64,000 nt of DNA, from the NCBI GenBank assembly GCA_041191405.1, contig JBEEOW010000001.1, positions 124,001 to 188,000 on the forward strand. Reading direction: 5' to 3'. How positions within the stretch are numbered: the first letter of the stretch is position 1; every line of letters begins with the position of its first letter. Position numbers and translations under genes: made by a program. Below, piece by piece: positions 17,238 through 25,797 of this stretch. A model generated the notes under the pieces. That model was not told the origin of the DNA. It worked only from the letters and a program-made list of their open reading frames with translations, and made no database searches. Source of the DNA: JBEEOW01 sp041191405 (GTDB lineage: Bacteria > Bacteroidota > Bacteroidia > Cytophagales > UBA9547).

Positions 17238-18410
17238 ATGGCAAATTTTGAAACCTTAGCAATTCGTACCCAAACTGAACGTTCGCAAAATAGAGAACAC
17301 TCAGCACCCATTTATATGACCTCTAGTTTTGTATTTGAAGATGCAGAACAAGGTAGAGCATTATTTGCTGATGAAATTCCGGGTAATTTATATACTCGTT
17401 TTTCAAACCCGAACAACAATGAATTTGTAGAAAAAATTTGCTTAATGGAAGGTGCTGAAGATGGTATTGCTGTGGCATCGGGTATGTCGGCGGTGTTTAC
17501 TTCATTGGCAGGTTTGTTAAAAACTGGCGACCATGTATTGGCTTCTCGTTCGTTGTTTGGCTCTAGTCACCAAATACTTACGCAAATTTTACCCAAGTGG
17601 GGCATTACTTCATCCTATGCTGATATTGACAAACCAGAAGAGTGGGAAGCATTAATTCAGCCAAATACAAAAGTAATTTTCATTGAAACGCCATCAAACC
17701 CAGCTTTAGATTTAATTGATTTAGAATGGTTAGGTGCATTAGCTAAAAAACATAATTTGATTATCAATGTTGACAATTGCTTTGCAACGCCTTATTTACA
17801 ACAACCAATTAAATGGGGAGCGCATATTGTTACGCATTCGGCAACTAAATTCATTGACGGTCAAGGTAGAGCAATAGGAGGGGTGATTGTTTCTTCTAAA
17901 GAAATTATCAAAGAATTGAGATTTTTTGCTCGTCACTCTGGGCCAGCTATGTCGCCATTTAATTCATGGATTTTGTCGAAAAGCTTGGAAACTTTGGCTG
18001 TTCGTATGGATAGACATTGCGAAAATGCGTTGAAATTGGCTCAATATCTTGAAACAAATCCAGAAATTGAATCAGTTAAATATCCATTTTTGCCATCGCA
18101 TCCAAATTATGAATTGGCAAAAAAACAAATGAAAGCTGGTGGTGGAATTGTAACTTTTAATGTAAAAGGTGGAGTTGATAGAGGTAGAAACTTCTTAAAT
18201 GCACTGAAAATGATATTGTTCTCAGCTAATTTAGGTGATAGTCGTTCGATTGCAACACACCCTGCATCAACTACACACTCAAAATTATCTGATGCTGAAA
18301 GAGCACAAGTGGGAATTTTTCCAGGCTTGATAAGAATATCAGTTGGTTTGGAGCATATTGATGATATTATTGCTGATGTAGAGCAAGCGTTGGCTAATTC
18401 GAAAGTATAG
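17238..18410 (+). CDS. metZ: O-succinylhomoserine sulfhydrylase (PLP enzyme)
   Basis: Converts O-succinylhomoserine (or O-acetylhomoserine) and sulfide into homocysteine, so it uses the product of the sulfite reductase encoded 1 kb away. 390 residues, the normal length for Cys/Met-metabolism PLP enzymes. The PLP lysine is K204 in SATKFIDGQGRAIGG, the form typical of MetZ rather than of cystathionine gamma-synthase. Other family motifs are YTRFSNPNNNEFVEKI near residue 55, EDGIAVASGMSAVF near 75 and GDSRSIATHPASTTH near 335. It is last in the plus-strand group and followed by a terminator. A methionine gamma-lyase reading is possible but fits the lysine region less well. Confidence 0.92.
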   Translation: MANFETLAIRTQTERSQNREHSAPIYMTSSFVFEDAEQGRALFADEIPGNLYTRFSNPNNNEFVEKICLMEGAEDGIAVASGMSAVFTSLAGLLKTGDHVLASRSLFGSSHQILTQILPKWGITSSYADIDKPEEWEALIQPNTKVIFIETPSNPALDLIDLEWLGALAKKHNLIINVDNCFATPYLQQPIKWGAHIVTHSATKFIDGQGRAIGGVIVSSKEIIKELRFFARHSGPAMSPFNSWILSKSLETLAVRMDRHCENALKLAQYLETNPEIESVKYPFLPSHPNYELAKKQMKAGGGIVTFNVKGGVDRGRNFLNALKMILFSANLGDSRSIATHPASTTHSKLSDAERAQVGIFPGLIRISVGLEHIDDIIADVEQALANSKV

Positions 18411-18440
18411 AATTAGTTTATGGTTCAGCGTTTAGAGTTT

Positions 18441-18470
18441 AAAAAAGACATTCGTAAGGATGTCTTTTTT
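18441..18470 (+). terminator. intrinsic terminator after metZ
   Basis: An A-rich left arm ending in GACAT (18441-18451) pairs with ATGTC followed by a T run (18460-18470), around a short GC-closed loop. It lies 30 bp after the metZ stop and ahead of the WG-repeat gene. Confidence 0.85.
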
Positions 18471-18499
18471 TGTTAAATTTGTGAATTAAAAAAGCTGAA

Positions 18500-19822
18500 A
18501 TGAATAAAATCTCATTATTGTTATTATTTAATTTAATACTTGCTTACAAAAGTTGTGCTCAACAAAGTAGTAATTTTTTTGACTATATATGTTTTCATGA
18601 AGGATATGCAATTGTAAGTTGTAATAGTGATTTAGGTATAAATTCTGGTTCAAAACATGGAATAATTGATTCGACTTTTAAATTAATTGTTCCTGAAATA
18701 TATGATAATTTTTTAGGTGATGATTTTGGTCCAATTTTTAGAAATAATAAGATTGTTGGACGAATTGGGGAAAAATATTTTATTATAAATTCAAAAGGTG
18801 AAGTTGAGAAATCTAACTTATCTAAAGATAAGGCATTTGAGTATTATAACAAATTGGTAAAAAGAAATAAAATTTTGACTTTGATAAATGGATTTGAAGT
18901 ACATTATGATACAAATTATTATAAAACTGTTTTTAATAAACAAGGGAAAGTAATGTTTCGAGGTAGGTATTACAGTATTTATGATGGTATTGGAAATCAA
19001 TTTATTACTACAATAATTGATTCTAATAATTACATTAAAAATGAAGTGCTATTAGATTCTACTGGTAAATTAGTAACAAAATTCAAAACAGAAGATATAA
19101 AGTTATCAAATACAAAAGATTTTTATTGGATAAAAGATAGTTTAACATTCAAATGTTATGATACTTCCTTTAAATTAATAAATAATTTTTATTGTGATGA
19201 TGTTTATCCAAATGAAACTCATAATACTTCCTGGGTTAAAATAAATGATAAATGGGGTTTAATTAATTCAAAATTTAAATTTGTTATTACTCCTCAATTT
19301 GAAAGTGTAAATATTTATTTAAATAGAGATTCTCTTTCTAGAGTTGAACTAAATAAAAAAGGAGCATATATTAGAAATGATGGAAAACAGATAACAGATT
19401 TTGTTTATAATATGGGGTATTGGTCTCAATTTTCAGGAAACTATATTAGTGTTGAAAGGGACGATTTAGCTCAAATTTTAGATAAAAATTTCAAATGTTT
19501 ATTTAATTGTGATTCAACATTTGATGTTGAAAAATATGATAATAAAAAGCATTTATTAGTAAAAGGTAAAATTGTAAATTATAAAAAAGAAGGAGAGTGG
19601 CTATATTATTTAAATGGTAAAATTTTATCGAAATATTTTTATGTAAATGGGTTGGAAGAAGGTAAGGCTGAATTTTTTAATAAAAACGGTGACTTAATAG
19701 AAGTTTGTTACTATAAAAATGGAGATAGCCTAAGGAGAGTCTCTATTAAAAAAGTAAGAAAATCATTATTTCAATTTGAATATATAGAACAAGCACAAAC
19801 CCATGGAGAGTTTGAATTTTAA
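18500..19822 (+). CDS. secreted WG-repeat and MORN-like repeat protein
   Basis: 440 residues. The signal peptide MNKISLLLLFNLILAYKSCA could be cut after SCA; no lipobox serine pattern is seen. WG (KWG) beta-repeats occupy much of the protein: GSKHGIIDSTFKLIVPEIYD near residue 45, then DKWGLINSKFKFVITPQFES near 250. The end, about 355-425, turns into MORN/YwqK-type repeats: KGKIVNYKKEGEWLYYLNGK, FYVNGLEEGKAEFFNKNGD. Both repeat types build extended beta structures and are common in Bacteroidota secreted proteins of unknown role. Codon use is very AT-rich compared with metZ. It stands alone between two terminators. Confidence 0.8.
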   Translation: MNKISLLLLFNLILAYKSCAQQSSNFFDYICFHEGYAIVSCNSDLGINSGSKHGIIDSTFKLIVPEIYDNFLGDDFGPIFRNNKIVGRIGEKYFIINSKGEVEKSNLSKDKAFEYYNKLVKRNKILTLINGFEVHYDTNYYKTVFNKQGKVMFRGRYYSIYDGIGNQFITTIIDSNNYIKNEVLLDSTGKLVTKFKTEDIKLSNTKDFYWIKDSLTFKCYDTSFKLINNFYCDDVYPNETHNTSWVKINDKWGLINSKFKFVITPQFESVNIYLNRDSLSRVELNKKGAYIRNDGKQITDFVYNMGYWSQFSGNYISVERDDLAQILDKNFKCLFNCDSTFDVEKYDNKKHLLVKGKIVNYKKEGEWLYYLNGKILSKYFYVNGLEEGKAEFFNKNGDLIEVCYYKNGDSLRRVSIKKVRKSLFQFEYIEQAQTHGEFEF

Positions 19823-19928
19823 AATAAATTTACAAATAGGACATTATTTAAATTAATTCTTATAAAATATATTATTATAAATATATTGATTTATTATTAT
19901 TATATAAATACAGATTGATTGAAAATGA

Positions 19929-19963
19929 AAAACCTCCAAGGTTTCAAAAAACTTCGAGGTTTT
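19929..19963 (+). terminator. probable intrinsic terminator
   Basis: Left arm AAAACCTCCAAG (19929-19940) and right arm CTTCGAGGTTTT (19952-19963) form a 12-bp stem with one mismatch. It lies 106 bp after the WG-repeat gene in an otherwise featureless AT-rich stretch. Confidence 0.65.
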
Positions 19964-19980
19964 GTATTCCATAAACACAA

Positions 19981-20019
19981 AAAAAACACCTGACAATTTC
20001 TCATTATCAGGTGTTTTTT
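19981..20019. terminator. bidirectional terminator between WG gene and ctpA
   Basis: A perfect 13-bp stem, AAAAAACACCTGA at 19981-19993 with its complement at 20007-20019, closes a 13-nt loop. It directly follows the end of the minus-strand protease gene at 20040 and also faces the plus-strand gene. Confidence 0.9.
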
Positions 20020-20039
20020 GCTTTCAAGTAAAGTTAACT

Positions 20040-22139
20040 TTATTGTTTCCTAATATCTTTAATCACTTGAATTGCTTCAAAAATGTAAGCATCTTTTTTC
20101 AGTGATTTGATATATTGTGTACTTCTGTTTGCTTTTACTGAATCTGCAACAAGAGCAGGTTTGTCAAGTTTTAAGGCTTCAAAATTCCACCCGTGAATTT
20201 CTTTCTCTTCTTCTTTAAATCTATCTTCTTCTTTTTTATTATTATGTTGTTCTGTTTTATATTGTTTTAAATTTAAAGTATGCTCAGTACTGTTTTGTTT
20301 AATTTTCATATACTCAGCATTGCTATTTATGTGTTTAAACGTCTCGTTTTTCTCAAGTCTAGTTTTACTTTTATTGATTATATCTTCAACATTTAATGGT
20401 TTTTTATTCCAAGTTGAATAAGTAGCTGGTCTAATTTGATCCCATTGTAAAGCATAATCCATTTCTTTTTCGCCTAAATCCAAATATTTGTAAATATCTG
20501 GTAATACTATATCAGAAGAAACTCCTTTTAATTGAGTAGAACCACCATTGATTCTGTAAAATTTAGAAGTAGTTACTTTTATTGAACCTACTGCTTCAAC
20601 ATTTTGAGGAGAAGGTAAATCAAATATTCTTTGAACAGTTCCTTTACCAAATGAAGTTGTACTTCCAATAATGATTGCACGTTTATAATCTTGCATGGCT
20701 GCTGCTAAAATCTCAGACGCAGAAGCTGAAAATTGGTTAATCAAAATTACCAATGGGCCATCATAAATTGTTCCTTGTGCGTCATCTTCAAGTACATAAG
20801 GCTCAGCTTCTCTACCTTTTACTTGCACTATTGGTCCTTTGTCAATAAAGAAACCTCCCATAGTTACAACATCTTGAAGTGAACCACCTCCATTGTTTCT
20901 TAAATCTAAAATTACACCGTCAAGATTGTCTTCTTTTAACTTAATAAGCTCTTTCTTAATATCTTCCGAACAAGAACGCCCATTTCTATTATTAAAATCA
21001 ACATAGAAAGATGGTAAGTTGATGTAACCAATTTTTTGTTTATTCTTTTTGTCGTTGATAATTACAGATTTGGCATAAGATTCTTCCATAACTACCACAT
21101 CACGAACAATTGCAATAACTTTGATATTTCCGTTAGGTTTTTTAACAGTTAATTTAACTGTAGTTCCTTTTTTACCTCTGATAAGTTTTACAGCATTATC
21201 CAAACGCATATCAACAATATCAACAGGCTCATCATTGCCTTGCGCAACTTTTAAAATTAAATCTTCTGGTTTTAATTCACCTTGTTTTGAAGATGGTGAT
21301 CCAGGAACAATTGAAGTAACTTTAATATAACCATCTTTTTCTTGAAGCGTAGCACCAATACCTTCTAATCTACCTGAAAGTTGAATATCGAAATTCTCTT
21401 TGTCTTTTGGTGGGAAATAATCACTGTGTGGGTCAAATACGTGAACAATTGCGTTGATATATTCTGCAAAACGCTCATCTTTAGTTTCTTTCATTAAGCG
21501 TTTAAACATATCTTCATACGTTTTTTGCACTTTTTCACGAGATTCTCTTTCTAAAACATCATGTTTCTTGATTTTAACAGATGTATCAGCATTCATTTGG
21601 GCTTTATCTTGAATATCAATTTTGGTTTGATAATTAATCATTACTTGATATTTCAAGTATTTTCTCCATTGCTCTTTTAATTCATTATTGTCTTTAGCAA
21701 ATGGTCTTTTATCAGCATCTAATTGAATAGACTCTTCTACATGAAAATCAAAAGGTTGAGCTAATAACTCTTTGTATGAATTAGCTAAAAACTTAAGTTT
21801 ACTTTCATAAGCAGCATTGATTTTCTCGAAAAACTCAAATTGTTGTTTTTCAATTTCGTTATCAAGCGAATTTTTATACACCGAAAGTGCAACAGAATCT
21901 TCTTGTGTTAAGAATCTTTTGCTATGGTCAAGTTCTTTAATATATAAATCAAAAACCTTAGCAGAGAAGTTGTCATCAATTGTAGGAACAGCATAATGTT
22001 GTTGAATTAGGCTGTTTAAAACCAATAACATTTGCACTTTTTGCCTCTCATTTTCTTCAACAGGCTTATAAGAACTAAAAAAAGTAAATACTACAAGTAA
22101 AATTGCAATATTTTTTTGTTTAGGGAAATATTTTAACAT
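20040..22139 (-). CDS. prc: carboxy-terminal processing (tail-specific) protease
   Basis: Periplasmic serine protease of family S41 that degrades or trims proteins from their C-terminus. 699 residues from the ATG at 22139; an upstream in-frame TTG is less likely. N-terminal hydrophobic segment IAILLVVFTFFSSY is a signal or anchor. The TSP N-terminal domain follows (FLTQEDS near 78), then a PDZ domain around 245-335 (GIGATLQEKDGYIKVTSIVP) and the S41 core. The catalytic Ser is S473 in FSASASEIL, and the Lys lies 26 residues later in SFGKGTVQR. The C-terminal helical region, about 100 residues rich in Lys and Glu, matches the DUF3340 tail of Prc. Secure family call. Confidence 0.95.
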   Translation of the reverse strand: MLKYFPKQKNIAILLVVFTFFSSYKPVEENERQKVQMLLVLNSLIQQHYAVPTIDDNFSAKVFDLYIKELDHSKRFLTQEDSVALSVYKNSLDNEIEKQQFEFFEKINAAYESKLKFLANSYKELLAQPFDFHVEESIQLDADKRPFAKDNNELKEQWRKYLKYQVMINYQTKIDIQDKAQMNADTSVKIKKHDVLERESREKVQKTYEDMFKRLMKETKDERFAEYINAIVHVFDPHSDYFPPKDKENFDIQLSGRLEGIGATLQEKDGYIKVTSIVPGSPSSKQGELKPEDLILKVAQGNDEPVDIVDMRLDNAVKLIRGKKGTTVKLTVKKPNGNIKVIAIVRDVVVMEESYAKSVIINDKKNKQKIGYINLPSFYVDFNNRNGRSCSEDIKKELIKLKEDNLDGVILDLRNNGGGSLQDVVTMGGFFIDKGPIVQVKGREAEPYVLEDDAQGTIYDGPLVILINQFSASASEILAAAMQDYKRAIIIGSTTSFGKGTVQRIFDLPSPQNVEAVGSIKVTTSKFYRINGGSTQLKGVSSDIVLPDIYKYLDLGEKEMDYALQWDQIRPATYSTWNKKPLNVEDIINKSKTRLEKNETFKHINSNAEYMKIKQNSTEHTLNLKQYKTEQHNNKKEEDRFKEEEKEIHGWNFEALKLDKPALVADSVKANRSTQYIKSLKKDAYIFEAIQVIKDIRKQ

Positions 22140-22264
22140 GCTCAATAATAGTTAATTAGATGTTTTTGTTTTGCTTACAAAACTTTTTACAATTTGATAA
22201 TAATTTTGAAATGATTTACATTTTATTAAAAAAAAACTAACTTGCGAGCAAAGAAATCTTTTTC

Positions 22265-23038
22265 ATGATGAAAAAACTAAGTTTAATCGTAATTGGTGCA
22301 TGTCTATTTAGTGCAACAGCAATGGCCCAAACCAAAAAGCCTGCTACAAGTACTAAAACCAAAAAAACATCTACCACAACTGGTGCAAAACCTAAAACAA
22401 CCTCAAAACCAATGTCAAACAGTAATTTTACTATTGAAACAGAAGCACAACGCATAAGTTATGCTCTAGGAGTTAATATTGCAAGTAATATCAAAACGCA
22501 AGGTTTTGATAATATTGATGCAAAAGCAATTGCGCAAGCGTTTGCAGATGTTCAAAGCAAAAAATCAAGCGATTGGTTGATTTCTGTTGAAGCATCAAAT
22601 CAAATTTTACAAGAATTTGTTCAAAAACAACAAGGTGCTAAAGGCGAAGCTAATTTAAAAGCTGGTCAAGCATTTTTAGAAGAAAATAAAAAACGTGCAG
22701 GTGTAATTACTTTACCTAGTGGTTTACAATATGAAGTTATTACTGCTGGTACTGGTGAAAAACCATTAGCAACAAGCACAGTAACAACACATTATCACGG
22801 TACATTAATTGACGGAACTGTATTTGATAGTTCAGTACAAAGAGGTCAGCCAGCTCAATTCCCTGTGAATGGTGTAATTGCAGGTTGGACAGAGGCTTTA
22901 CAATTAATGCCAGTAGGTTCTAAATGGAAATTATATTTACCTTCAAACCTTGCTTATGGTGAGCGTGGTGCTGGTGGACAAATTGGACCAAATGCAGCTT
23001 TAATTTTTGAAGTTGAATTGATTTCTATTGATAAATAA
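22265..23038 (+). CDS. FKBP-type peptidyl-prolyl cis-trans isomerase
   Basis: Periplasmic foldase that isomerises Xaa-Pro bonds. 257 residues. The signal peptide ends in ATAMAQ near residue 22, followed by a Thr/Lys-rich linker. Residues about 55-135 form the helical FkpA/Mip-type dimerisation domain (RISYALGVNIASNIKTQG). The catalytic FKBP domain spans about 150-255: VTTHYHGTLIDGTVFDSS, FPVNGVIAGWTEALQLMPVG and IGPNAALIFEVELISI keep the active-site Tyr, Asp, Phe/Val-Ile and Trp positions. It is divergent from the Prc protease gene, 125 bp apart; both act on envelope proteins. Two adjacent ATGs exist; the first is used here. Confidence 0.95.
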   Translation: MMKKLSLIVIGACLFSATAMAQTKKPATSTKTKKTSTTTGAKPKTTSKPMSNSNFTIETEAQRISYALGVNIASNIKTQGFDNIDAKAIAQAFADVQSKKSSDWLISVEASNQILQEFVQKQQGAKGEANLKAGQAFLEENKKRAGVITLPSGLQYEVITAGTGEKPLATSTVTTHYHGTLIDGTVFDSSVQRGQPAQFPVNGVIAGWTEALQLMPVGSKWKLYLPSNLAYGERGAGGQIGPNAALIFEVELISIDK

Positions 23039-23057
23039 TCATTTATAATATTAGCTT

Positions 23058-23100
23058 AAAAAGCCATTTCAATGTATTTTTGCATTGAAATGGCTTTTTT
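23058..23100. terminator. intrinsic terminator after the FKBP gene
   Basis: A long stem, AAAAAGCCATTTCAATG at 23058-23074, pairs with its exact complement at 23083-23099, with a T-run tail. The 8-nt loop TATTTTTG equals the Bacteroidota -7 promoter element, so a pyrF promoter may be embedded in it. Confidence 0.9.
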
Positions 23101-23114
23101 ATTTATACTATCTC

Positions 23115-23945
23115 ATGAAATTACAGTCAATTGTTGAGCAAATTAAAGCAAAGAAAAGTTTTCTTTGTGTTGGTTTAGATACTGATATTACTAAAATTCC
23201 CAAACATTTATTAAAACTTGAAGACCCAATATTTGAGTTCAATAAAGCCATCATTGAAGCAACTGCTGATTATTGTGTTTCATATAAACCAAATATTGCT
23301 TTTTATGAAGCACATGGAATTCAAGGTTGGCAAAGTTTGAAAAAAACGATGGACATTGTTCCTGAAACTCATTTCACTATTGCTGATGCTAAACGTGGTG
23401 ATATTGGAAATACTTCAGCAATGTATGCCAAAGCTTTTTTTGACAAAGAGGCAAGTGGTTTTAACTTTGATTCTGTAACTGTTGCACCGTATATGGGAGC
23501 TGATTCAGTAACTCCATTTTTAACATTTGAGAATAAATGGGTTATTTTATTGGCTTTAACTTCAAATACAGGAAGTGTTGATTTTCAGCAATTAAAATTG
23601 GATAATGAGCAATATTTGTTTGAAAAAGTATTGCAAAAATCGCAAGAGTGGGGCAGTGAAGAGCAATTAATGTATGTAGTTGGTGCTACCAAAGCACAAG
23701 CTTTACAGGATATTAGGAAAATTATTCCAAATCATTTTTTATTAGTTCCAGGAGTTGGGGCACAAGGCGGAAGTTTAGAAGAAGTGTCTAAATATGGCAT
23801 GAATAGTAATTGTGGATTGTTGGTAAATTCTTCAAGAGCAATTATTTATGCTTCCTCTGGTGAAGATTTTGCTGAAAAAGCTAGATTAGAAGCTAAAAAA
23901 GTAGCTGACGAAATGGCTATTTATTTGGATAAATATATGAATTGA
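23115..23945 (+). CDS. pyrF: orotidine 5'-phosphate decarboxylase
   Basis: Final step of de novo UMP synthesis, decarboxylating OMP. 276 residues, the length of the longer (type 2) bacterial OMPDC. Motifs: FLCVGLDTDITKIPKHL near residue 17, VSYKPNIAFYEAHGIQG near 62, the catalytic IADAKRGDIGNTS near 97, and VTVAPYMGADSV near 130. The C-terminal phosphate-binding region reads LVPGVGAQGGS and LVNSSRAIIYA. The ATG at 23115 is chosen because an upstream in-frame ATG at 23085 lies inside the terminator stem and would add a non-family extension. Convergent with pdxH. Confidence 0.95.
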   Translation: MKLQSIVEQIKAKKSFLCVGLDTDITKIPKHLLKLEDPIFEFNKAIIEATADYCVSYKPNIAFYEAHGIQGWQSLKKTMDIVPETHFTIADAKRGDIGNTSAMYAKAFFDKEASGFNFDSVTVAPYMGADSVTPFLTFENKWVILLALTSNTGSVDFQQLKLDNEQYLFEKVLQKSQEWGSEEQLMYVVGATKAQALQDIRKIIPNHFLLVPGVGAQGGSLEEVSKYGMNSNCGLLVNSSRAIIYASSGEDFAEKARLEAKKVADEMAIYLDKYMN

Positions 23946-23950
23946 GATTA

Positions 23951-24039
23951 TAGATGTTAGATGTTAGATTAATTGAGATTATAGATGTTAGATATTAGAT
24001 TATAGACTTAAGTATTCTTAATCTAACATCTAACATCTA
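23951..24039. repeat. inverted pair of TTAGATGTTAGAT-type dispersed repeat
   Basis: A perfect 21-bp arm at 23951-23971 is repeated in inverted orientation at 24019-24039; between them more copies of the TAGATGTTAGA word occur. The pair fills the space between the convergent genes pyrF and pdxH, where it could serve as a weak bidirectional terminator. Related sequence lies at 43250-43393. Confidence 0.8.
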
Positions 24040-24047
24040 ATATCTTT

Positions 24048-24692
24048 TTAGGGTGATAACCTCTCAATTTTCCATGCATTTGAAGGAAGAAGGGTGTATA
24101 AAACCCTGTCATGTAATCTGTTAGGGCGACCTTGCCAAAACTCTATTTTGTTTGGAGTAAGTTTATAACCACCCCAATGAGCAGGTCGAGGAACAGTTTG
24201 TCCATCAAACTTTGCTTCAATTTTAATTTGTTTTTGCTCTAATACTTCTCTTGAAGCAATTACTTCACTTTGGTTTGAAACCCAAGCTCCAATTTGGCTA
24301 CCTCTCGGGCGAACACTAAAATAAGCATCAGATTCTTCGGCGCTTACTTTTTCAATAGTTCCTTCAATTCTTACTTGACGTTCCAATTCTGCCCAAAAAA
24401 AAGTAATACAACCAAGTTGTGATTTTTCTAATTCTTCACCTTTTTGACTTTTGTAATTGGTATAAAAAGTGAATCCACCATTCTCCAAACCTTTTAATAA
24501 AACAACTCTTGCAGATGGAGCTCCAGATGTATTTACAGTGCTAACAACCATTGCATTAGGTTCGTGAACTTCAGCTGATAATGCTTCATTAAACCATTTT
24601 GTAAATTGCTCTAATGGATTGGTTGACACATCACTTGGATCAAGTGATGCAATGGTATATTCTTTTCTAATTAATTGTATATTTCCCGACAT
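24048..24692 (-). CDS. pdxH: pyridoxamine 5'-phosphate oxidase
   Basis: FMN-dependent oxidation of pyridoxine or pyridoxamine phosphate to PLP. 214 residues, the normal length. The FMN-binding core has PSARVVLLKGLENGGFTFYT near residue 60 and KSQKGEELEKS near 82. Substrate-site motifs are RGSQIGAWVSNQS near 130 and the C-terminal signature IEFWQGRPNRLHDRVLY, with WGGYKLTP before it. It would supply the cofactor of PLP enzymes such as MetZ, though the genes are not linked in regulation as far as seen. Monocistronic, divergent from the DUF58 gene. Confidence 0.96.
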   Translation of the reverse strand: MSGNIQLIRKEYTIASLDPSDVSTNPLEQFTKWFNEALSAEVHEPNAMVVSTVNTSGAPSARVVLLKGLENGGFTFYTNYKSQKGEELEKSQLGCITFFWAELERQVRIEGTIEKVSAEESDAYFSVRPRGSQIGAWVSNQSEVIASREVLEQKQIKIEAKFDGQTVPRPAHWGGYKLTPNKIEFWQGRPNRLHDRVLYTLLPSNAWKIERLSP

Positions 24693-24902
24693 CTTAATTT
24701 ATTTAAATATTTTGTTCTTTGTACTCAGTACACAATACTCTGTACTATTTAAAAACATCCGAATTTACTTATTTGTTTGTTATTTTGGTTTAAATAATAC
24801 TATTGATTTTATTGAAAAACATTAAATCATTTCAATATATGACTTGAATCAGTATTCTGATTTTAATTTAATGCATTCTTATTTCAATAAAATGATTATT
24901 TT

Positions 24903-24910
24903 TACTTTTG
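24903..24910 (+). promoter_or_regulatory. possible -7 element for the Bat operon
   Basis: TACTTTTG matches TAnnTTTG and lies 19 bp before the ATG at 24930. No clear TTTG element is present at the expected distance upstream, so support is partial. Confidence 0.35.
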
Positions 24911-24929
24911 ATAGCGTAAATTCTTCTCA

Positions 24930-25796
24930 ATGCAAGAAATTTTCCAGAGAATAAAGAAAATAGAAGTTAAAATTCGTACAGCAGTTGATACCAATATGCA
25001 CGGCGATTTTAAATCTGTATTTAAAGGTACAGGTTTGGAGTTTGACGAAGTGCGTACTTATCAATATGGTGACGATATAAGAACTATTGACTGGAACGTT
25101 ACTGCAAAGGGACATGGAACTTTTGTTAAAACTTTCCATGAAGATCGTGAGCAAAGCGTTTATTTTATTATTGATGTAAGTGCTTCGCAAAATGTTGGTA
25201 AAAATGGAGCTCAAAAAATAGATTTGGCCAGAGAGATTTGTGCTGTTTTGGCATTGTCTGCAAATAAAGAAGAAAGTCAGATTAGTTTAATTGCATTTTC
25301 GGACCAAAAAGAAAAATATGTAAAACCGGGTAAAGGTTTGAAACATGTTTATTGGCTTGTAAATGAGTTATATACCTTGCAACCAAAATCAACCAACACA
25401 AGTTTGAGTGATGCCCTCAGTTTTTCAGCAGGAATAATAAAAAAGAAATCTGTAATCATTTTAATATCTGATTTTATTGATGAAAACTACGAAAATGGAT
25501 TACGTGCTTTGGCTCGAAAACATAGTTTGGTTGTAATTCATTTGGCCGACAAAAGCGAACAAAAAATTCCAAGTTTGGGCATTGTTCCAGTGTATGACCC
25601 AGAGTTGAAAAAAACTATTTGGACTAACACATCTTCATTTAGCTTTAGAAAAAAAATCAATGCCAAATTTGCTGATACAAAATCAAAATTAGAACTTCTC
25701 TGTAAACAAAATAAGGCTAAATTTGCTAGCTTTTCTACTCAAGAAGACTACGTTCCAACATTAATTAAACTCTTTAAAATAAGAAAAAATAACTAA
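24930..25796 (+). CDS. DUF58 domain protein of the Bat/aerotolerance operon
   Basis: 288 residues, family DUF58, with a von Willebrand-like fold in its C-terminal half. The hallmark stretch is FDEVRTYQYGDDIRTIDWNV near residue 37, followed by FHEDREQSVYFIIDVSASQN near 72, where DVSAS is a MIDAS-like DxSxS. No membrane segments are seen, so it is cytoplasmic or peripheral. In Bacteroidota these genes normally sit in a moxR-DUF58-BatD-BatA-BatB operon linked to oxygen tolerance or envelope stress. Here moxR is not adjacent: the upstream neighbour is pdxH on the other strand. The next gene starts 1 bp after its stop. Confidence 0.92.
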   Translation: MQEIFQRIKKIEVKIRTAVDTNMHGDFKSVFKGTGLEFDEVRTYQYGDDIRTIDWNVTAKGHGTFVKTFHEDREQSVYFIIDVSASQNVGKNGAQKIDLAREICAVLALSANKEESQISLIAFSDQKEKYVKPGKGLKHVYWLVNELYTLQPKSTNTSLSDALSFSAGIIKKKSVIILISDFIDENYENGLRALARKHSLVVIHLADKSEQKIPSLGIVPVYDPELKKTIWTNTSSFSFRKKINAKFADTKSKLELLCKQNKAKFASFSTQEDYVPTLIKLFKIRKNN

Positions 25797-25797
25797 T

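Noticed and set aside
23085..23114. Longer pyrF start
   Set aside because: It lies within the terminator stem and adds residues not found in the family.
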